NCBI GenBank assembly: GCA_026125285.1
Contig: JAHCLO010000001.1
Span: forward strand, 372,001-436,000
DNA: 64,000 nt
From: Verrucomicrobiia bacterium
GTDB lineage: Bacteria; Verrucomicrobiota; Verrucomicrobiia; Limisphaerales; JADLHS01
Direction of reading: 5' to 3'
The position numbers and the translations under genes were made by a program. How positions within the stretch are numbered: the first letter of the stretch is position 1; every line of letters starts with the position of its first letter. The notes under the pieces were generated by a model. It searched no databases, had not been told where the DNA came from, and worked only from the letters and a program-made list of their open reading frames with translations. Shown here piece after piece: positions 27,183 through 36,529 of this stretch.

Positions 27183-27338
27183 ATGCTCAAGCTGGGGCTG
27201 GATGTGCCTCTGGAATTCACCATGGCCGTCGTCTTGAAAGTTCACGCCCATCCGCAGTCGTCCCGCAAGTTCCACCGGCAAGCACTCGTGACCCAAATGA
27301 AACAGTGGGTGGCCACACCGCTGCCATTTGGCCCGTGA
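27183..27338 (+). pseudogene. Transposase N-terminal relic, possibly IS110-like
   Basis: A short frame of 51 codons reading MLKLGLDVPLEFTMAVVLKV then PQSSRKFHRQALVTQMKQWV. The GLDV strand and the RKF segment resemble the N-terminus of transposases of the IS110 group seen in related bacteria, but the protein stops where several hundred residues should follow. No terminal repeats are visible. I treat it as a decayed fragment; the family call is tentative. Confidence 0.35.
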
Positions 27339-27665
27339 GATAGACAGTGAATTACCGGCCATCCATGACGGGGACTTACCACACGCGCCGAGCGACCCCA
27401 CTCCAGCCCTCCGCTCCGCGCATTGGACAGTTCACTGAAAAAGCCTGCCGGAAGACTTACAACCCGCTTGACGAACCATCACAGGGGTAGCGCCAGTGCT
27501 GTAAACTTTCGTTCGCTGTTCCAGCACATTCCCCCGTCGCGAGCACGAAAAAGCTGCCAGAGTTCCCGCTTGACCGCGCACCGGCTTCGCAGTGGAATCA
27601 TCCGCATGGATGACAAGTCTCTTACCGGGTCGCCCCACCTGATGCCTGCCTCTCAGGACAAGGCC
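27339..27665. other. 327-bp region upstream of secreted protein gene
   Basis: It holds no frame with protein-like sequence. The downstream gene's frame is open through part of it (from 27423), but those 81 codons lack any conserved or signal-like character. It probably contains the promoter of the 27666 gene. No repeats or RNA motifs were recognised. Confidence 0.5.
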
Positions 27666-28769
27666 ATGACGACAGCCCGCTGGATTCTCCTGACAACGTT
27701 TCTACTCGCGCTGGCCTTTCCCGTTCAAGCGACGCATACCGCGAGCGCCACCCTGTTCTGCTGGTCGTTGCGTTTCCACCAAGGCACGGGTTCGTTTGAT
27801 GAAACCCTGGATTTGACCACCATTGCCGGCGGACTGAACGGGGAATTGGCGCCGTGGTATGCTTCCCACACGCATCGCAGTGGTTTCTCGCTGGATTTCA
27901 GCGGATTCCCCATCACAGGGACGCTGCTTCTGAACCTGCCGGCTTTTCAAGACGCAAACGGAAACGGCTTCGACGATTCCTACGAAGTCGCGCAAGGAAT
28001 CAGCGGCACGTCTTCCGGCCAATACACGACGGCAATCGGGAGCGGGACGATTACCGCCACCTGGACCCGCCCCGCCGGGTCGAGCGCCGGTACCTGTGTG
28101 CTGCGGCTCGTGGACAGCACGTTCGGCGACCTCGGCAATTTCCGTCATACCTTCGAGGTTTTGGAATACACCGGCACACTCTCCTACACGCCCGGGGCCA
28201 GCGCAGTTTCCGGCCACTTGGACCTCGTGCAAACCGGCAATCCCGCCAGCACTCTGCAAGGGCCAGTCACGTTCACCAAGACCGCCACCGCCCCCTACGA
28301 TGAACTGACCCTGGAGAGCGCGTTCCTGACCAATGCCATTGCCCAGTGGCTGGACCTCTACGAGCCGACGCCGCTGTCCCGGGATTTGTCGCTCGGAACA
28401 AATTACTTTGGCCCCATGGAATTCAATGACGGCGATCCGACCACGATGGAGGAAGATTATTACAGTTGGGAACTCTCGATTGATGATCTGAACGACAGCG
28501 ACAAGGACGGCATCCCGGACTTCAGCGACGACCCGCATACGGTGACGCTGCCGCGGCCGCCACACTTATCCCTCAGCCAAAGCCCAACCAATCTGCTCCT
28601 CACGGTCAGCGGCGACGTGGGCCACCTGCACCACATCCAGGAAGCGACCAATGCCGCTGCTCCACTTTGGCAAACCGTGTTGTCCGTAACCCTGACGAAT
28701 GATCCGCAAACCGTGTCACTGCCATTGCCGCCCGGCGGGAGGCACTTCTGGCGCGCCATGGCACAGTGA
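27666..28769 (+). CDS. Secreted protein with verrucomicrobial C-terminal tail
   Basis: A 367-residue protein from the ATG at 27666, chosen because it begins a signal peptide (MTTARWILLTTFLLALAFPV, likely cleaved after QA). A beta-rich body follows, with NGNGFDDSYEV and DSDKDGIPDFSDDP, the latter a thrombospondin type 3-like calcium-binding motif. The last 75 residues (HLSLSQSPTNLLLTVSGDVG to FWRAMAQ) match in layout the terminal domain of the proteins at 21.6 and 51.3 kb. Extracellular location is likely; function unknown. Confidence 0.75.
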   Translation: MTTARWILLTTFLLALAFPVQATHTASATLFCWSLRFHQGTGSFDETLDLTTIAGGLNGELAPWYASHTHRSGFSLDFSGFPITGTLLLNLPAFQDANGNGFDDSYEVAQGISGTSSGQYTTAIGSGTITATWTRPAGSSAGTCVLRLVDSTFGDLGNFRHTFEVLEYTGTLSYTPGASAVSGHLDLVQTGNPASTLQGPVTFTKTATAPYDELTLESAFLTNAIAQWLDLYEPTPLSRDLSLGTNYFGPMEFNDGDPTTMEEDYYSWELSIDDLNDSDKDGIPDFSDDPHTVTLPRPPHLSLSQSPTNLLLTVSGDVGHLHHIQEATNAAAPLWQTVLSVTLTNDPQTVSLPLPPGGRHFWRAMAQ

Positions 28770-29092
28770 TACGGGCCGGCGACTTTCGGCCCCTCACGAA
28801 CTCGTAAGTTCGGCCAGCGTCGTGTATATCGCCGGATCATCCACCGCGCCGTGGAACGTGAACGGGAAGTGCTGATTCAAGCGCTGCAACATCAATCCCC
28901 ACGAAGTTCCAACGGCCACGCACAACCGAATTGCGCGTCAGCAGAGCGGTGTGTTTCTGAGAACCGCGAAGGATTTTTGTGTTCTCATAACGCCCTCCGA
29001 CCAGATCAGTCCCCACCGAATTTGTTACGGATTTGTCAGGATATTAGAACCTTTCCTGGGTTGTTCAATTGTGTAAGTCGGTGATTTAGAAG
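28770..29092. other. 323-bp intergenic region
   Basis: It lies between the secreted protein and the tRNA. A 31-codon minus-strand frame (about 28799-28894; FTFHGAVDDPAIYTTLAELT) reads rather like the tail of a real protein but has no matching upstream part, so it may be a remnant. No other feature was seen. Confidence 0.4.
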
Positions 29093-29168
<76 letters not shown>

Positions 29169-29235
29169 CACCAATCAAGCGCCCGGAGCATCCTAAGCCC
29201 AAACCCCGTTGTCAATATCGGGTAGCGGTTCGACC

Positions 29236-30036
29236 TCAGAATTTCACCAGTTCACAACGGCGTTGGCGGAACCGCCCGGACTCACGGTAGCCGACTGCGT
29301 GCGCAAGTTGGATGGCTTCGGCGAAATTCAGCCCCACTTCCGTCGGGGCGTGGGCATCCGAACCGAATGTGATTGGCAGGTTGTGCTGAAACGCAAGTTC
29401 CAGCAGTGCTCGGCTCGGATATATTTCCTGGCAATCTTTGCGCAGGCCAGCGGTGTTGAGTTCCATGGCGCAATGATTCTGCCGCGCCGCCGTCAGGAAC
29501 TGCTCGTAAAGCGGCGTGCAGTCGCGCGTGGGACGATGGCCGAATTTCTTCGGCAGGTCTGCGTGGCCGATGATTTGAAACAAGCCGCTGGCGGCCGCCA
29601 TCGTCAGCCGCTCGAAATACACCGACCAAACCTCGAAGGGGTCGCGGTGCTTCCATTCGGCGAGCTTGTGAGGATTGTCCACCGCCCAATCATCCGAGAC
29701 GTAATGGACCGAGCCGATGAAATAATCCCATGGGTGGCGCGCGGCGAGATCACGAATCCACTCCTCGTGGCCCGGCAGGTAGTCCACTTCGAGCGCCAAG
29801 CGGATGGTGAGTTGCGGAAACTCGCTTTGGGCGCGGCGCACGTTCTCCACGTATTCATCCAGTTGCTGGTTCAACATGCGCCAGTCGTCGAAGTCGTCGC
29901 GGCGCATCGGTGAATGATCGGAAAAACCGATCTCCGTGAGGCCGAGCGCCAGCGCGTGACGGGCATAGTCAACCGGTTCGCCGCTGGCGTGTTTGCAGAG
30001 CGGCGTGTGCATGTGGTAATCCGGTGGCGACTGCAT
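29236..30036 (-). CDS. hisJ: Histidinol-phosphatase, PHP type (HisJ-like)
   Basis: A 266-residue PHP-domain protein from the ATG at 30036. PDYHMHTPLCKHASGEPVDY is the first metal-binding motif (HxH), and IGFSDHSPM, LALEVDYLPG, GSVHYV, IGHADL and FGSDAHAPTEVG supply the remaining metal ligands in order. HisJ removes phosphate from histidinol phosphate in histidine synthesis. The start is supported by the duplicate fragment at 31097, which also begins at the ATG just before PPDYHMHT. Other PHP phosphatases remain possible. Confidence 0.88.
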   Translation of the reverse strand: MQSPPDYHMHTPLCKHASGEPVDYARHALALGLTEIGFSDHSPMRRDDFDDWRMLNQQLDEYVENVRRAQSEFPQLTIRLALEVDYLPGHEEWIRDLAARHPWDYFIGSVHYVSDDWAVDNPHKLAEWKHRDPFEVWSVYFERLTMAAASGLFQIIGHADLPKKFGHRPTRDCTPLYEQFLTAARQNHCAMELNTAGLRKDCQEIYPSRALLELAFQHNLPITFGSDAHAPTEVGLNFAEAIQLAHAVGYRESGRFRQRRCELVKF

Positions 30037-30100
30037 ACGTTCAACGGTCAATTGTTGCGCGCCTCCTGTCCCGTCCAACAAACTTGATTGTGATTCTGCA

Positions 30101-30961
30101 TCATGAACATCTTTGTACCTCTCTCCACAAAATGACGGCTACTGCACTACCGATCATTGTTCCGAGCGGGACTCCTATAAAGTAGTTCACTTCGCCCATG
30201 GAATAACCAACCGCCGTGTAAACCGTGATTCCACCTAGGATACCAACTAGCACCGCCACAATGAGGTGACGAGCATACGGAAGGAGTAAGCCGACCGGAA
30301 CGGAAGCCACCGCGAACCCGACAAAATATGTGCCAACGATCTTCCATGTGCTCGCGTGGAGTTTCTCGAAATACCACGTGTTTGTCAGAAGACTAATTCC
30401 GAAAGCAATGATTGAGCAAACCGTCGCTACACTCAAACCGATCAATTCGCCGATAATCAAGTGGCGCACGTGCTTGCGCCAAAACAGGGAGAACCCAGAA
30501 ACCCGCGCAATCGACTGCGATAAACCCCAAGCCTCGTTCAGGAAGTCAATATCCTGAAAGAGCGCTTTTCGTTCTGGAGAGGCAGACGAATCGAACCTCC
30601 GCCAAAACCTGGTCGGACGTACGACAAAGGTATGCGTGTCATCGCCCATTGTCGGCGCATAGACACGGATGGAATATTTGGGTGAGATTAGGTCATTGAT
30701 ATCCCGGACGACACGAAAGCAATTATGTGGGATGTTCTCATAACAGCGCGAAAGTTTGCGACCATCAAAGAACAAATCGACGTGGCACTGCCCTTCGCTG
30801 TCCATGGTTGCCTTCCAACTCAAACCTGGAAGAAAACGCGCAAACCCGCGCAGAGTTTCTTCCTCAAGCGAACGATGGTCAACCCCCGGTACGTCGTCGC
30901 TCTGCATGACGGCTTCCACCTCCTCATCCGAACCGTTGAGCATGCAGCTATCAATATCCAT
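30101..30961 (-). CDS. Hypothetical membrane protein
   Basis: A 286-residue protein (ATG 30961; the frame is open to 31030). The N-terminal 180 residues are soluble-looking with several Cys. The C-terminal 110 residues hold three or four membrane spans (LIGLSVATVCSIIAFGISLL, FVGFAVASVPVGLLLPYA, LIVAVLVGILGGITVYTAV). No family recognised. It lies between hisJ and a second 5' fragment of hisJ, all on the minus strand, so it may have been inserted during or after a duplication there. Its codon use looks less GC-rich than hisJ. Confidence 0.65.
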   Translation of the reverse strand: MDIDSCMLNGSDEEVEAVMQSDDVPGVDHRSLEEETLRGFARFLPGLSWKATMDSEGQCHVDLFFDGRKLSRCYENIPHNCFRVVRDINDLISPKYSIRVYAPTMGDDTHTFVVRPTRFWRRFDSSASPERKALFQDIDFLNEAWGLSQSIARVSGFSLFWRKHVRHLIIGELIGLSVATVCSIIAFGISLLTNTWYFEKLHASTWKIVGTYFVGFAVASVPVGLLLPYARHLIVAVLVGILGGITVYTAVGYSMGEVNYFIGVPLGTMIGSAVAVILWREVQRCS

Positions 30962-30998
30962 TTGACCCGCAAGAATTGGCGGTAAAGAGCACCTACAG

Positions 30999-31097
30999 TC
31001 AAGCTGATCTGCAAATCTGCTTCGCCCCATTCACCACTTCATCGTTCGCGTGTTTGCAAAGCGGCGTGTGCATGTGGTAATCGGGCGGCAACGGCAT
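30999..31097 (-). pseudogene. 5' fragment of a second hisJ copy
   Basis: A 32-codon frame from the ATG at 31097 reads MPLPPDYHMHTPLCKHANDE and then runs out of similarity and stops. Residues 4-17 are identical to the corresponding part of the intact HisJ (PPDYHMHTPLCKHA), with only slight DNA differences. The rest of the gene is absent. It is therefore a truncated duplicate or the displaced original start of hisJ, separated from it by the membrane-protein gene. Confidence 0.75.
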
Positions 31098-31203
31098 GCC
31101 TTGGAGTGTTGAGACTCGCGGGAGGCGAGTCGAACAAAAACTTCCAAGATTGACACCCTCATCTGGCTTTCCTAGCTTCAACCCGCAAAGACAGCCAGCT
31201 TTG

Positions 31204-31232
31204 CCCCGAATGTGAGTTCGGGGATTTTTATT
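31204..31232 (+). terminator. Hairpin plus T-tract in purA leader
   Basis: A 7-bp perfect stem (CCCCGAA at 31204-31210, TTCGGGG at 31217-31223) with a 6-nt loop is followed by ATTTTTATT. This has the form of a Rho-independent terminator in the plus direction. No plus-strand gene ends upstream, and purA starts 68 nt downstream, so it may be a leader attenuator or insulate purA from antisense read-through. Confidence 0.55.
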
Positions 31233-31272
31233 GGGAGATGGGCAGCTTGCCTGTCCGAGGCAGTCAAAGTAA

Positions 31273-32568
<1,296 letters not shown>

Positions 32569-32677
32569 AACGGAGTGGCGGAGTGTGGGAGTGTGGGAGC
32601 GTTAAAGTGCGCCGGGTTTTGTTAATGCAGCCCTCCACCATCCCGGCACCCCATTACTCCATTCTCGGCTGTGCCAC

Positions 32678-33412
32678 ATGAGCACCACCCCGCATTTAAG
32701 CCCGGAAGCGAAAGCCACGGTGCCCCAGCACGTCGCCGTCATCATGGATGGCAACGGACGATGGGCGAAGCAGCGCGGGTTGCCGCGCATCGAGGGGCAT
32801 CGCCAGGGCGCGGAGTCCGCGCGCGCCATCATTCGGGCCGCCGGCGAACTGGGCATCAAGTACCTTACGCTTTACGCCTTTTCAGTCGAGAATTGGAACC
32901 GGCCCAAGGATGAAGTGGACGCCCTGATGAAGTATCTGGTCCACTATCTCAAGACCGAGACTTCCGAGTTGAACAAGAGCAACGTGAAGCTCGAAGTCAT
33001 TGGCCAGATTTACCGCCTGCCGGAGAATGTTCAGGAACACCTGAAAAAGTCCATTCACACGTTGACCAAGAACAACGGCCTGACGCTGATCATGGCATTG
33101 AGCTACGGCGGCCGGAACGAAATTGTGGAAGCCGTGCGGGCGATTGCGGAGAAAGTGCGCCGCGGGCAACTCGATCCGGCCGACGTTACGGAGCAGGTGA
33201 TTTCACAGCATCTGTGGACGCGCAACATTCCCGACCCGGACGTCTTGATCCGCACCAGCGGCGAGATGCGGATCAGCAATTTTCTGCTCTGGCAGATTTC
33301 CTACGCGGAACTGGTCATCACGCCCACGCTCTGGCCGGATTTCCGCAAGCCGCAGTTCTACGAAGCGCTCGAAGATTACGCCCGGCGGCACCGGCGATTT
33401 GGCGGCGTTTGA
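32678..33412 (+). CDS. uppS: Isoprenyl transferase (undecaprenyl diphosphate synthase)
   Basis: A 244-residue cis-prenyltransferase. VAVIMDGNGRWAKQRGLPRI contains the catalytic Asp and diphosphate-binding loop; TLYAFSVENWNRP and RTSGEMRISNFLLWQISYAE complete the family signatures. It elongates farnesyl diphosphate to the C55 lipid carrier used for peptidoglycan and O-antigen synthesis, which links it to the sugar region functionally. Downstream are two small genes and then cdsA, the usual neighbour of uppS. Confidence 0.96.
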   Translation: MSTTPHLSPEAKATVPQHVAVIMDGNGRWAKQRGLPRIEGHRQGAESARAIIRAAGELGIKYLTLYAFSVENWNRPKDEVDALMKYLVHYLKTETSELNKSNVKLEVIGQIYRLPENVQEHLKKSIHTLTKNNGLTLIMALSYGGRNEIVEAVRAIAEKVRRGQLDPADVTEQVISQHLWTRNIPDPDVLIRTSGEMRISNFLLWQISYAELVITPTLWPDFRKPQFYEALEDYARRHRRFGGV

Positions 33413-33472
33413 GTGGCGAGCTTGCCAATGCCCGCCCTCGTTCATAGTCTCCGTGGCAGGTTCTCCAAAGGC

Positions 33473-34003
33473 ATGAGACGCAAAGTCACCAAAGCAAGCC
33501 TTCAGCAGTTCATGCGCGAACTCGGCGCAGCCGCCCGGAGTCCGGGCAAGGTTTACTTCACGGGCGGCGCAACCGCTTTGCTGCTCGGCTTTCGTGAGCA
33601 AACCGTGGACGTGGATTTGAAATTGGAGCCGGAACCCCAGGGAGCATTCGAAGCCATCGCCAGGTTGAAGAACAAGCTGGACTTGAATGTCGAACTGGCG
33701 TCGCCGGACGATTTCATTCCGCCTTCGCGGTCTTGGCGGGAACGCAGCCGGCCCATTGCCGCGCACGGTGCCGTGGAATTCTTTCATTACGATTTTTCCC
33801 TTCAGGCCCTGGCCAAACTGGAGCGCGGTCACGCGCAGGACCTGGAGGACGTTGCCAGTTTTCTCCGCGGCGGTTACGTCACCGCGGCGGAGTTGCGTGC
33901 GGTCTTTGCGGAGATCGAACCGCAATTGCTGCGTTACCCGGCGGTGGATCCGCAACGGTTCCGGCAACGCGTCGAAACATTCCTCACGGAGCAGTCGGCA
34001 TGA
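33473..34003 (+). CDS. DUF6036-like nucleotidyltransferase-fold protein
   Basis: A 176-residue protein from the ATG at 33473. VYFTGGATALLLGFREQTVD followed by VDLKLEP gives the GG...DxD pattern of minimal nucleotidyltransferases as seen in the DUF6036/AbiEii-like group. ALAKLERGHAQDLEDVASFL also fits that group. Its stop overlaps the start of the next small gene by 4 nt. Such proteins occur in toxin-antitoxin-like pairs or RNA-modifying systems, but the activity here is unknown. Insertion of the pair between uppS and cdsA is unusual. Confidence 0.7.
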   Translation: MRRKVTKASLQQFMRELGAAARSPGKVYFTGGATALLLGFREQTVDVDLKLEPEPQGAFEAIARLKNKLDLNVELASPDDFIPPSRSWRERSRPIAAHGAVEFFHYDFSLQALAKLERGHAQDLEDVASFLRGGYVTAAELRAVFAEIEPQLLRYPAVDPQRFRQRVETFLTEQSA

Positions 34004-34308
34004 TTTCAGATGAGGCATCATTGCCGGGCGAAGACCTGGTCCGGCAGGGATTGAATGATCTGGCGCAGGCTCGCGTAACGGACTTCTCGCTGTTGATCCT
34101 CATCGCCGCGCCCCGCTTGCGAAATCTCGGGGTACCGGTGCCGCCGCAAGACTCGGTGGAGCCGTTTGAACACCAACTCTATTCACGCCTGGAGGCCCGC
34201 CTGGGCACGGGTGCCCATTCGCACTACAACAGCCTGATCCGGCGCGTGGTCAGTTATGCGCGCAGTGTGGAACGGGAAGGCCAACGAGCGGCAGCGCAAA
34301 CGAGTTGA
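34000..34308 (+). CDS. Small hypothetical partner of nucleotidyltransferase-fold gene
   Basis: A 102-residue protein starting at the ATG at 34000, overlapping the previous stop by 4 nt (ATGA). It is acidic at the N-terminus and helical, with RVTDFSLLILIAAPRLRNLG and LYSRLEARLGTGAHSHYNSL. No membrane segment or DNA-binding motif was recognised. The coupling and size would suit an antitoxin or an accessory subunit for the upstream nucleotidyltransferase-fold protein, but there is no direct evidence. Confidence 0.65.
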   Translation: MISDEASLPGEDLVRQGLNDLAQARVTDFSLLILIAAPRLRNLGVPVPPQDSVEPFEHQLYSRLEARLGTGAHSHYNSLIRRVVSYARSVEREGQRAAAQTS

Positions 34309-34375
34309 ATTCTCCCGCCCCGCCGCCCGGAATTGGAAATTGGCATTTTCCCCGCCGGCGGTTAGCTTTTGGCGA

Positions 34376-35290
34376 ATGTCAGTGACGCCGGCTGCTCCAT
34401 CCCAACCCTCGAAGGCAATAATCTTCCTGCGACGGCTATCCAGCACGCTGGTGCTCTGGGCGGTAATTATCGGGGCGTTGTTCTCCGGCCACCGACTGCT
34501 GTCCGACTCGGTCTTCCTGCTGATCATCGTTTTCCTGGCGGGCTTTGGGCTGGCGGAATTTTACGGTTTGGTGGCGAAGCGCGAACTGGCTTGCTTCCGT
34601 TGGTGTGGGCTGACGGGAGGTGTCCTGTTGATGGTGGGGACGTTCCTCAATGTCACCGGTCGTCTCGGCACGCATGGCGACCCCGGGCACGTAAACGATT
34701 TTGAAACCAGCTTCCTGATTCTGTTCGTGCTGGGCCTGTGTGTGCGGCAGTTCGTTTCCCGTCGCAACGCGCACGGCCTGCTTGCCATCTCGACAACTTT
34801 GTTTGGGCTGATGTACGTGCCGTGGTTGCTGAACTTCATCCAGAAGATCAACTTTTTCCCCGGCATCGGCGACCACGGCAAATACTACGTGCTCTATTTC
34901 ATGTTGGTGACCAAACTCAGCGATACCGGCGCTTATGCGGTCGGCTCGCTGATCGGCAAACACAAGATGATTCCGCGCATCAGTCCGGGAAAAACATGGG
35001 AGGGCTTCGGCGGAGCGATTGTGGTTTCCACCGCGGCGAGCGTGGCCTTCGCGCACTGCTTTGCCGGCCAAATGCCGGGCATGACACTGCTGCATGCGGT
35101 GGTGCTCGGCGTGCTGCTGAGTTCCACGGCGGTCATTGGCGACCTGATTGAATCTCTCTTCAAACGCGAGGCCGGCGTCAAGGATTCAGGCAGGCTGTTT
35201 CCTGGTATTGGTGGCATCCTCGATTTGTTGGACAGCCTTTTGTTTAACGCCCCGATCATGTACTTGTATTTGCGGTATGTGCTGACCTGA
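34376..35290 (+). CDS. cdsA: Phosphatidate cytidylyltransferase
   Basis: A 304-residue polytopic membrane protein from the ATG at 34376. SPGKTWEGFGGAI and SLFKREAGVKDSGRLFPGIG are the CdsA signatures. The enzyme makes CDP-diacylglycerol from phosphatidate and CTP in the inner membrane. The signature region reads PGIGGILDLLDS, where the textbook pattern has PGHGG...DR.D, so two normally conserved residues (His and Arg) differ. The stop is 2 nt from the dxr start. Confidence 0.92.
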   Translation: MSVTPAAPSQPSKAIIFLRRLSSTLVLWAVIIGALFSGHRLLSDSVFLLIIVFLAGFGLAEFYGLVAKRELACFRWCGLTGGVLLMVGTFLNVTGRLGTHGDPGHVNDFETSFLILFVLGLCVRQFVSRRNAHGLLAISTTLFGLMYVPWLLNFIQKINFFPGIGDHGKYYVLYFMLVTKLSDTGAYAVGSLIGKHKMIPRISPGKTWEGFGGAIVVSTAASVAFAHCFAGQMPGMTLLHAVVLGVLLSSTAVIGDLIESLFKREAGVKDSGRLFPGIGGILDLLDSLLFNAPIMYLYLRYVLT

Positions 35291-35292
35291 CC

Positions 35293-36435
35293 ATGAAGAA
35301 CGTCGTCGTCCTCGGTTCAACCGGTTCCATCGGCACCAGCACCTTGAAGGTTGCGGAAGACCTGCCGGATCGCATCCGCCTGCTGGGCCTGGCGGCCGGC
35401 AACAATGCCGAGTTGCTGCTCGAACAAACGCGCAAACACCAGCCGCAGGCAATTTCCATTTCGGATCCGGCGAAAGCAAAGGACCTGGCCGACACCTTCA
35501 GCACGGGGTGCGACGTTTTCTCCGGCCCGGAAGGATTGTTGAAACTCGCCACGCTGCCAGAAGCGGACATTGTCTTGATCGCGATTGTCGGCACGGCGGG
35601 ATTGCAGCCCGCACTGGCGGCGATTCGCGCCGGCAAAGACATTGCCGTGGCGTCCAAGGAAATTCTCGTAATGGCCGGCGAGATCGTCATGACCGAAGCG
35701 CGCAAACAGGGCGTGCGGGTGCTGGCCGTGGATAGCGAACACTCAGCGATCTTTCAGTGCCTCGACGGCAAGCCCTCCGCCTCCGTGCGCAAGCTCTGGC
35801 TCACGGCCTCGGGCGGTCCGTTCCGCAACACGCCGATGGCGGAGTTCCCCGCGATCACCGTCGAACGCGCGCTCAAACATCCCTCCTGGGTCATGGGCCG
35901 GAAGATCACGATTGATTCGGCGACGCTGTTCAACAAAGGCCTCGAAATGATCGAGGCGCGCTGGCTGTTCGACATCGAGATGGCCCGCGTGGACGTATTG
36001 GTGCATCCGCAGAGTGTGATTCATTCGATGGTGGAGTTTGTGGACGGCTCGCTGTTGGCGCAGCTTTCCATCCCGGACATGTGCCTGCCCATTCAATACG
36101 CCCTGACCTATCCGGACCGCGTGGTGAGTGATCGCGTCCAGACGGATTTCCCGAAATTGGGCAGCCTGACCTTCGAGTCCCCGGATTTGGAGCGCTTTCC
36201 CGCCTTGACTCTCGCGCGGCAGGCCGGCGAAGCCGGAGGCACTCTGCCTGCTGTATTGAACGCCGCCAATGAAGTCGCGGTCGAAGGGTTCGTGAATGGG
36301 CAGATCAATTTTCCGCAAATCACCGATATCGTGCGGCGAACGATGCAACAGCATCGTGTCGTATCTCATCCGACGCTGCCGCAAATCCTCGAAGCCGACG
36401 CCTGGGCGCGGCGCGAGGCGGCAATTAGGCGGTGA
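35293..36435 (+). CDS. dxr: 1-deoxy-D-xylulose 5-phosphate reductoisomerase
   Basis: A 380-residue protein. VVLGSTGSIGTSTLKVAED is the NADPH loop, and VDSEHSAIFQCLDG and TASGGPFRN are the substrate/metal motifs; HPSWVMGRKITIDSATLFNK also matches. It performs the first committed step of the MEP isoprenoid pathway, making 2-C-methyl-D-erythritol 4-phosphate. IspG, which acts later in the pathway, follows two genes downstream. There is a 2-nt gap to cdsA. Confidence 0.97.
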   Translation: MKNVVVLGSTGSIGTSTLKVAEDLPDRIRLLGLAAGNNAELLLEQTRKHQPQAISISDPAKAKDLADTFSTGCDVFSGPEGLLKLATLPEADIVLIAIVGTAGLQPALAAIRAGKDIAVASKEILVMAGEIVMTEARKQGVRVLAVDSEHSAIFQCLDGKPSASVRKLWLTASGGPFRNTPMAEFPAITVERALKHPSWVMGRKITIDSATLFNKGLEMIEARWLFDIEMARVDVLVHPQSVIHSMVEFVDGSLLAQLSIPDMCLPIQYALTYPDRVVSDRVQTDFPKLGSLTFESPDLERFPALTLARQAGEAGGTLPAVLNAANEVAVEGFVNGQINFPQITDIVRRTMQQHRVVSHPTLPQILEADAWARREAAIRR

Positions 36436-36529
36436 ATTGATTGCCGGTCCTGACTCCATTCGCCGGTTGTCAGAAGGTCGCAAGGTCGCTAGATTCAACG
36501 AGTGCCGATAATCGGCATGATTACATTAC

